Source: Lachnospiraceae bacterium
GTDB lineage: Bacteria; Bacillota; Clostridia; Lachnospirales; Anaerotignaceae
Assembly (NCBI GenBank): GCA_003543235.1
Contig: DPJA01000038.1
Coordinates: 378,231 to 442,230 of the forward strand
Direction of reading: 5' to 3'
DNA: 64,000 nt
The notes below the pieces were generated by a model. It was not told the origin of the DNA. It saw nothing but the letters and a program-made list of their open reading frames with translations, and searched no databases. Positions within the stretch are counted from its first letter, which is position 1. Each line of letters opens with the position of its first letter. Below, piece after piece: positions 59,924 to 64,000 of the stretch. Made by a program: the position numbers and the translations under genes.

Positions 59924-61056
59924 TTTTCGCCCTCCCATATCTTTTCAATTAATTTAGATACAAATTCGCTTTGTTCCTTAGAAATAGATTGATTATTTTG
60001 CAACTCATAGAACTCTGCTACAAGCTGTAAGGGTGTTTTGTTTTCAATATTGTTTGCTCCACCTATAACTGCATCGTTGCGTGTCCTTTTATTGTCATAA
60101 TCAAGCCTCATAATATTTTTATATATTATTCGTAGCTTGTTCATTGCATCAGGAACATCATCTTCATCAGTTAAAGTGATATGAAAGTAGTCTTCAAGAT
60201 TCATACTTTCATAGTAGCTTTTTGCAGTAAGCTCCATATAATTCCCTTTTATTTCTTTCATATCACGCTTGGGAATAAGTTCCACCATGCGAATACTAAT
60301 ATTTCTTTTTTCCTGCATTTCTACAACTGTAACAGACTTTTTATGCTTGGCTTCTGAAAAAGAGTATTTAAGAGGTGTACCACTATATCTCAGCGTTTCT
60401 CTTGTAATTGCTTGAGATTTATGAATATGCCCTAACGCTACATAGTCAAAATCATCAAAAACAGAGGCTGAAACATTGTCAGAACCACCTATGGAAATTT
60501 CCTCTGAATCGCTTCTTTCTGCACCTGTTACAAACTGATGGGTAATAATCACATTTCGAGCTGTTTTATCAGCCTCCATGTTGTTGATAGCTGTTTCAAT
60601 AGCGTCTGTATAGGATTCAATCTCTGTATCTGGGTAGAATTGCCTTACATGAATAGGTTTTATGAATGGTAACATAAAAACATTTACTTCCCCATGCTTG
60701 TCCGTTAACTTCACAGGCTCGATAGTTTTATTGTAAACAGGGGACATATATACACCACTTAAATTCATAAGCCTTGAGCCAAAAGCAATTCTTTCTGGAG
60801 AATCGTGATTTCCGCTAATAACAAATATTTTCAAATTACGCTTAGACAGACGAACTAAAAAATCATCAAATAAAGCTACGGCTTCTGCTGATGGAACAGC
60901 TTTGTCGTAAACATCCCCGGCAATGAGCACTGCATCTGGAGTTTCCTTATCAATGATATTTATTATTTGGGTTAATATGTATTCCTGGTCTTCCAACATA
61001 GAAAACTCATTGACACGTTTCCCTATGTGGAGGTCGGAAAGATGGATAAATTTCAT
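59920..61056 (-). CDS. sbcD: Exonuclease subunit SbcD (Mre11-like nuclease)
   Basis: A 378-residue calcineurin-type phosphoesterase with the metal-binding motifs HLSDLHIGKRV, GDVYDKAVPS, SGNHDSPERI, ITHQFV and ALGHIHKSQ. It is the nuclease of the SbcCD complex. It overlaps sbcC by four bases. The ATG has GGAGG upstream. Confidence 0.96.
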   Translation of the reverse strand: MKFIHLSDLHIGKRVNEFSMLEDQEYILTQIINIIDKETPDAVLIAGDVYDKAVPSAEAVALFDDFLVRLSKRNLKIFVISGNHDSPERIAFGSRLMNLSGVYMSPVYNKTIEPVKLTDKHGEVNVFMLPFIKPIHVRQFYPDTEIESYTDAIETAINNMEADKTARNVIITHQFVTGAERSDSEEISIGGSDNVSASVFDDFDYVALGHIHKSQAITRETLRYSGTPLKYSFSEAKHKKSVTVVEMQEKRNISIRMVELIPKRDMKEIKGNYMELTAKSYYESMNLEDYFHITLTDEDDVPDAMNKLRIIYKNIMRLDYDNKRTRNDAVIGGANNIENKTPLQLVAEFYELQNNQSISKEQSEFVSKLIEKIWEGEK

Positions 61057-61082
61057 AAGAGCCTCCTTTAATATTAGGTTTT

Positions 61083-61352
61083 TTATAAATATTCCAAACT
61101 ATTTACTGCAACAAATAAATTTCTTTTCCAGCATCCGTCAACCCTATTGTGATACCCTATGGGGTTTAAAATATAAGTAAGAACTCTACACATCATTGCT
61201 TCCTTGTCATATACCTCTAAAACTTTAAAGATATTATACTTTTCTGTTGATGATTCATTGTATATTTCAACTTTTTCTGCAATTTCCTTTAATAAATCAT
61301 TAATATGTTCCACTAAATTTGCCCTTATTAAAAATCTTTTTATAAGTGCCAT
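61083..61352 (-). pseudogene. Truncated PD-(D/E)XK nuclease-like protein
   Basis: An 89-residue frame whose segment YNIFKVLEVYDKEAMMCRVL, followed by TYILNPIGYHN, resembles the N-terminal NIF-x-VL...E...HSR-x-L-x-WLLDP-x-G-x-H part of PD-(D/E)XK nuclease superfamily proteins (PDDEXK_4 type). The catalytic D/E-x-K region is missing and the frame ends soon after. No ribosome binding site precedes the first ATG. It is probably a remnant; family assignment is by pattern only. Confidence 0.5.
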
Positions 61353-61524
61353 AATGGATTAAACTAATTTATATTTGCTTTTCGAACCTATTCTTCTAAA
61401 TAACGATACCAAATTACACTATCTATCATTTTATCAAACTAATTATGTTATTACAATTAATTTCCATTTTATATCCGTATTTTAACATTTAACTTTAGTT
61501 GAATATTGCCCCCAGTAAACCTTT

Positions 61525-61557
61525 AAGAGCCTCCAAAATCAAACATTGGAGGCTCTT
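61525..61557. terminator. Terminator of the GH26-like gene
   Basis: A perfect 12-bp stem AAGAGCCTCCAA/TTGGAGGCTCTT with a nine-base loop lies 25 bases after the glycosidase stop codon. A T run is lacking on both sides (AAAGG on the minus strand), so termination may be partial. Confidence 0.7.
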
Positions 61558-61581
61558 ATCAATAGGTTTTAAACTTTTAAA

Positions 61582-63219
61582 TTACTTTTGTTTAATTGTA
61601 ATCATTCCTGTTTCCATTTTATTTAATGCATACTGCTTTATCTTTGTATATCCTCCACTTTTTACAGTTACCTTTAAGTCAAAAGCACCCTTGGAAATGC
61701 TCTCTGAATTAATAACACATTTATATGGAATAGAGCCAGTTTGGCTTGGCAAAACTTTACCGTCAAGTGTATACTCAACTGCCACAGACGAGACTCCAAT
61801 TGGTGCACAATAGGTATATAGTTCTACCGTTGGCAGGTTATCACTATATTCACTTGCTTTCACATACGCATACGGACTTGTACCAATATTCTTTATAAAT
61901 GCCATGTTATTTTCAGTTGCACTTTTATACTTAGAAAATACAGTTGAATTCTTATTAAATGCGTATACATACCCATTTTTGTTTAGGTCAACATCAAAGT
62001 AAATGATTCCTTTCACCTGTGGGAAAACCATATTTACATAAGTATACAGCATATTAAGTTGGTTAGATGCAAACCCAGTTAAGTCTGTGCCTCCACCTCT
62101 AATAGAATGACCCGTTCCACCCTCGGTTATAATAATAGGGTTCCTATCCCCATAACGCTCTACTATATCTCTAAGTTTTGAAATAGGGTTTGCATATATG
62201 CCGTTACCATAATACATCTCTTCAAAATCTTTCCCTGCAACTGGGTTTTGATAGCTTCTGAACTTATTTGTATACAAGGAAACTCCTACCCAATCCACAT
62301 AACTGTCCCCTGGATAATAGTCATCAATATCCACGTTCCAGTTTGAAATATCATTTGGTGAAAACACCAATGCAACATTTGGTGCATTAGTTCTTGCAAT
62401 ATTTGCAATCTTAACAAAAGCTTGTTTAAATAAGGAAGGTTCTGCAAGATTCTGCCAAACGTTCATTTCTCCACCAATACGTAGCAAAACGGGTGTATTT
62501 AAGGAATTTATGTATGCCATCGTGTCCCTTAAATAGCTATCGGCATCGGGACTAACAACTTTCTTTAACGAATCATTTTCTTGTGGCATATTCAGTGCGA
62601 TATGAATTATTCTCTTTCCATCGGCATAATCTCTAATCAAATAATCATAATCCTTAATATTTTCCTGAAAACATTCAATATAAAACGAGATTGCCGTTTC
62701 ATCTTCCATTGGTACAGCTCCGTCTTTTGTAAAGACTCTGCCAAAATACGTTCCACTTTTTGGCTCATTTTTCATTCCAAAATAAGGTACACTGCCTTTG
62801 TTCTGCGTAACTGCGTAAACCTCCGTCATGGGGTCTATATTTTTTACACGAGCCTTTGCTAATTTCACACCATCTTTGAAACCGAGATATTCCCCATAAG
62901 GAATTTGTGCTTTTAATACTGCAATTGCCTTGTCATAATTTCCCTGTCGTTCATACGTCGGATACATAGCATCATATGTACTGTACAGAATGCCAGCCTT
63001 ATCTTTATCTAGGGGCTTGTCCTTAAAAACATTCATAATTTCTGTTCCTAGGCGAACAATCTCAGTATCGTTTTTTGCTTCAACAGCATTCAAAAACGGC
63101 TGTTGATATTTCCAGTAGGCTTTGGGTATTTCAGCTTTTACTGACTGTATATTTGATATAGCTAAAAAGCAAACTAAAAATAATGACGTTGTCTTCTTAA
63201 ATTTTTTTCCTTTTACCAT
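61582..63219 (-). CDS. Secreted GH26-like glycoside hydrolase
   Basis: A 545-residue protein with a signal peptide (basic MVKGKKFKK, hydrophobic core, likely cut after SVKA near residue 29). About residues 30-130 form a helical, TPR-like region. About 150-450 form a TIM-barrel domain with a GH26-like acid/base Glu in LLRIGGEMNVWQ, the YYPGDSYVDWVGVSLY strand and a nucleophile Glu in PIIITEGGTGHS. A beta-sandwich-like C-terminus ends the protein. GH26 enzymes are mostly beta-mannanases; the substrate is inferred. GGGAG precedes the ATG. Confidence 0.78.
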   Translation of the reverse strand: MVKGKKFKKTTSLFLVCFLAISNIQSVKAEIPKAYWKYQQPFLNAVEAKNDTEIVRLGTEIMNVFKDKPLDKDKAGILYSTYDAMYPTYERQGNYDKAIAVLKAQIPYGEYLGFKDGVKLAKARVKNIDPMTEVYAVTQNKGSVPYFGMKNEPKSGTYFGRVFTKDGAVPMEDETAISFYIECFQENIKDYDYLIRDYADGKRIIHIALNMPQENDSLKKVVSPDADSYLRDTMAYINSLNTPVLLRIGGEMNVWQNLAEPSLFKQAFVKIANIARTNAPNVALVFSPNDISNWNVDIDDYYPGDSYVDWVGVSLYTNKFRSYQNPVAGKDFEEMYYGNGIYANPISKLRDIVERYGDRNPIIITEGGTGHSIRGGGTDLTGFASNQLNMLYTYVNMVFPQVKGIIYFDVDLNKNGYVYAFNKNSTVFSKYKSATENNMAFIKNIGTSPYAYVKASEYSDNLPTVELYTYCAPIGVSSVAVEYTLDGKVLPSQTGSIPYKCVINSESISKGAFDLKVTVKSGGYTKIKQYALNKMETGMITIKQK

Positions 63220-63424
63220 CTCTTTTCTCCCTTCATTATTTTACTTATCAAAAAACAGTAGGCCTAATTCTCCCTGCATTTTAATGAAAAATGCCAACTA
63301 GTTTTTTAAAATTAGAAATTAGTGAAACCTTCTACAAAAACAATACATCCTTATAAATATTTTGTACCCTACCTAGATAAACGCATTCACCATATTTTAA
63401 CATACACCTTTCAATGTTTTCAAG

Positions 63425-63538
63425 CTATTTCATTATTAACTCAATTGTTTTTGTTGCCTCGTCCCATTTAACGGACTTCTCTTCAAAAATTGATATTACC
63501 ATAAAAATGAATGACATATCCTCAAAAGAAAATCCTTT
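63425..63538 (-). pseudogene. Remnant of a stalk-domain protein
   Basis: A frame of about 37 codons without a credible start encodes a peptide ending VKWDEATKTIELIMK. The pattern V-x-WD-x-ATKT-[IV] is the end of a stalk (copper amine oxidase N-terminal-like) domain such as the one at the end of the amidase at 54.7 kb. It is probably the tail of a lost surface or lysis gene. Confidence 0.4.
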
Positions 63539-63667
63539 TTAAAAATTGTGATTAACCTTAAAAATACCAGTTCAAAAGTAATTTTTTAACTGGTAATAAT
63601 TTTTCTGTTAGAAAAGTGTTAGAAGACTGTTTAGTAGGTACCGTCCAAAAAACTGCAAATAAAAAAT

Positions 63668-63706
63668 CCTCGCTAAAACCCTTGATTTTCCAAGGTTTTC
63701 ACGAGG
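63668..63706 (-). terminator. Terminator of tRNA-Leu
   Basis: A long stem CCTCG...AAAACCTTG pairing with CAAGGGTTTT...CGAGG (interrupted once) is followed on the minus strand by ATTTTTTATTT, 12 bases after the tRNA 3' end. Confidence 0.88.
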
Positions 63707-63717
63707 CTTTCTTGCAC

Positions 63718-63799
63718 TGCGGATAACAGGAATCGAACCTGCACGTCTCTCGACACCAGAACCTAAATCTGGCGCGTCTGCCAATTCCGCCATATCCGC
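63718..63799 (-). tRNA. tRNA-Leu (anticodon UAG)
   Basis: An 82-base class II tRNA on the minus strand: acceptor GCGGATA/TATCCGC, D arm with GGAATTGGCAGACGC, anticodon stem CCAGA/TCTGG with loop TTTAGGT giving anticodon TAG, long variable arm TGTCGAGAGACGT, T arm GCAGGTTCGATTCCTGT and discriminator A. CCA is not encoded. Confidence 0.96.
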
Positions 63800-63903
63800 A
63801 TAAGACAAATTTCACTTAATAATATATTGTCTTACTTTTTGTAATAATTCAATACTTTTTATACACATTAAGCAAGAAAATCCAAAGCTTTAAGTATTTC
63901 GTA

Positions 63904-63940
63904 TAAAAAAGCCGAATTCCCGACAAATCAGAAATTCAGC
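63904..63940 (-). terminator. Terminator downstream of the edge tRNA
   Basis: GCTGAATT pairs with AATTCGGC (one G-U pair) on the minus strand, followed by TTTTTTATAC. It lies between the partial tRNA and tRNA-Leu. Confidence 0.7.
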
Positions 63941-63966
63941 CTTTCAACTTGCTTCGTGCAAAAAAA

Positions 63967-64000
63967 TGAACCGGAAGGGATTCGAACCCCCGACCCACGG
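63967..64000 (-). tRNA. Partial tRNA, 3' end (identity not determined)
   Basis: The minus strand shows a variable loop ending GGGTC, a T arm GGGGGTTCGAATCCCTT, the acceptor 3' strand CCGGTTC and discriminator A. The anticodon lies beyond the window edge, so the amino acid cannot be named. Confidence 0.85.

Larger units (their letters stand above)
63220..63717. other. Gap between the glycosidase and tRNA-Leu
   Basis: This stretch of about 500 bases holds a 36-codon stalk-domain remnant (63425-63538), a hairpin ACCAGTT/AACTGGT (63566-63594) followed by T-rich sequence in both directions, and the tRNA-Leu terminator (63668-63706). No intact gene or clear promoter for the glycosidase was found. 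Confidence 0.5.

Noticed and set aside
63608..63808. 66-codon minus-strand frame across tRNA-Leu
   Set aside because: The MAELADAPDLGSG-type peptide is the well-known spurious translation of a tRNA-Leu gene.
1..64000. CRISPR arrays, rRNA genes, large repeats or origin
   Set aside because: No regularly spaced repeats, rRNA-like sequence, dnaA boxes or replication genes were seen.

Overview
The window comes from a low-GC, anaerobic, endospore-forming Clostridia. The lineage call rests on an eight-gene spoIIIA operon, spoIIGA-sigE beside ftsZ, a dcw-type cluster without ftsA, a ferredoxin-linked 2-oxoacid oxidoreductase, a type III glutamine synthetase, and frequent TTG/GTG starts behind strong GGAGG ribosome binding sites. 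A member of the Lachnospirales (Lachnospiraceae, Cellulosilyticum or Anaerotignum-like) fits best; the genus is a guess.

Layout. 1-7.4 kb, minus strand: xseB (partial), xseA, nusB and an Asp23/Gls24 gene behind their own promoter, then the complete spoIIIAA-AH operon read from a near-consensus SigmaE promoter. 7.5-11.6 kb, plus strand: DAHP synthase, prephenate dehydrogenase (tyrA), EPSP synthase (aroA) and an SGNH hydrolase, from a divergent SigmaA promoter. 11.8-50.2 kb, almost all minus strand: a YbjQ-type protein, gap, an interrupted small membrane gene, purL, sigE-spoIIGA, ftsZ, then sbp-DUF881-ftsQ-murA-trmD-rimM-khpA-rpsP-ffh-ylxM (translation/SRP genes running into division genes), ftsY-smc-rluD-lspA-aroB-ylmH-yggT-sepF-ylmE-HlyD-like (division, chromosome segregation, membrane), a five-gene 2-oxoacid:ferredoxin oxidoreductase operon, glnN with an unusual leader, trhP-trmR-mltG and htrA. 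50.6-53.7 kb, plus strand: nadA-nadB-nadC.

53.9-64 kb is accessory and patchy: a DUF898-like membrane protein, a deleted IS3-family element with both ends, an orphan prophage holin-amidase pair, tRNA-Gly(UCC), two tandem paralogous 46-47 codon genes each with its own terminator, a degenerate 3' fragment of tRNA-Leu, sbcC-sbcD, a truncated PD-(D/E)XK-like gene, a secreted GH26-like glycosidase, intact tRNA-Leu(UAG) and a partial tRNA at the edge. The tRNA-Leu fragment and the intact tRNA-Leu are direct repeats bracketing sbcCD and the glycosidase, in the geometry expected of an integrated element, although no integrase is present.

Functional links: SigE, processed by SpoIIGA (both encoded here), would drive spoIIIA through the promoter seen here. 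Chorismate and prephenate from the aro genes supply TyrA and also TrhP-type tRNA hydroxylation, completed by TrmR. FtsZ, FtsQ, SepF and MltG serve division and wall synthesis; Ffh, FtsY, LspA and YlxM serve protein export. The most novel candidates are the tandem small genes at 56.3-56.8 kb, the mini-ORF/terminator unit ahead of glnN, and the in-frame-stop membrane gene at 13.7-13.9 kb.
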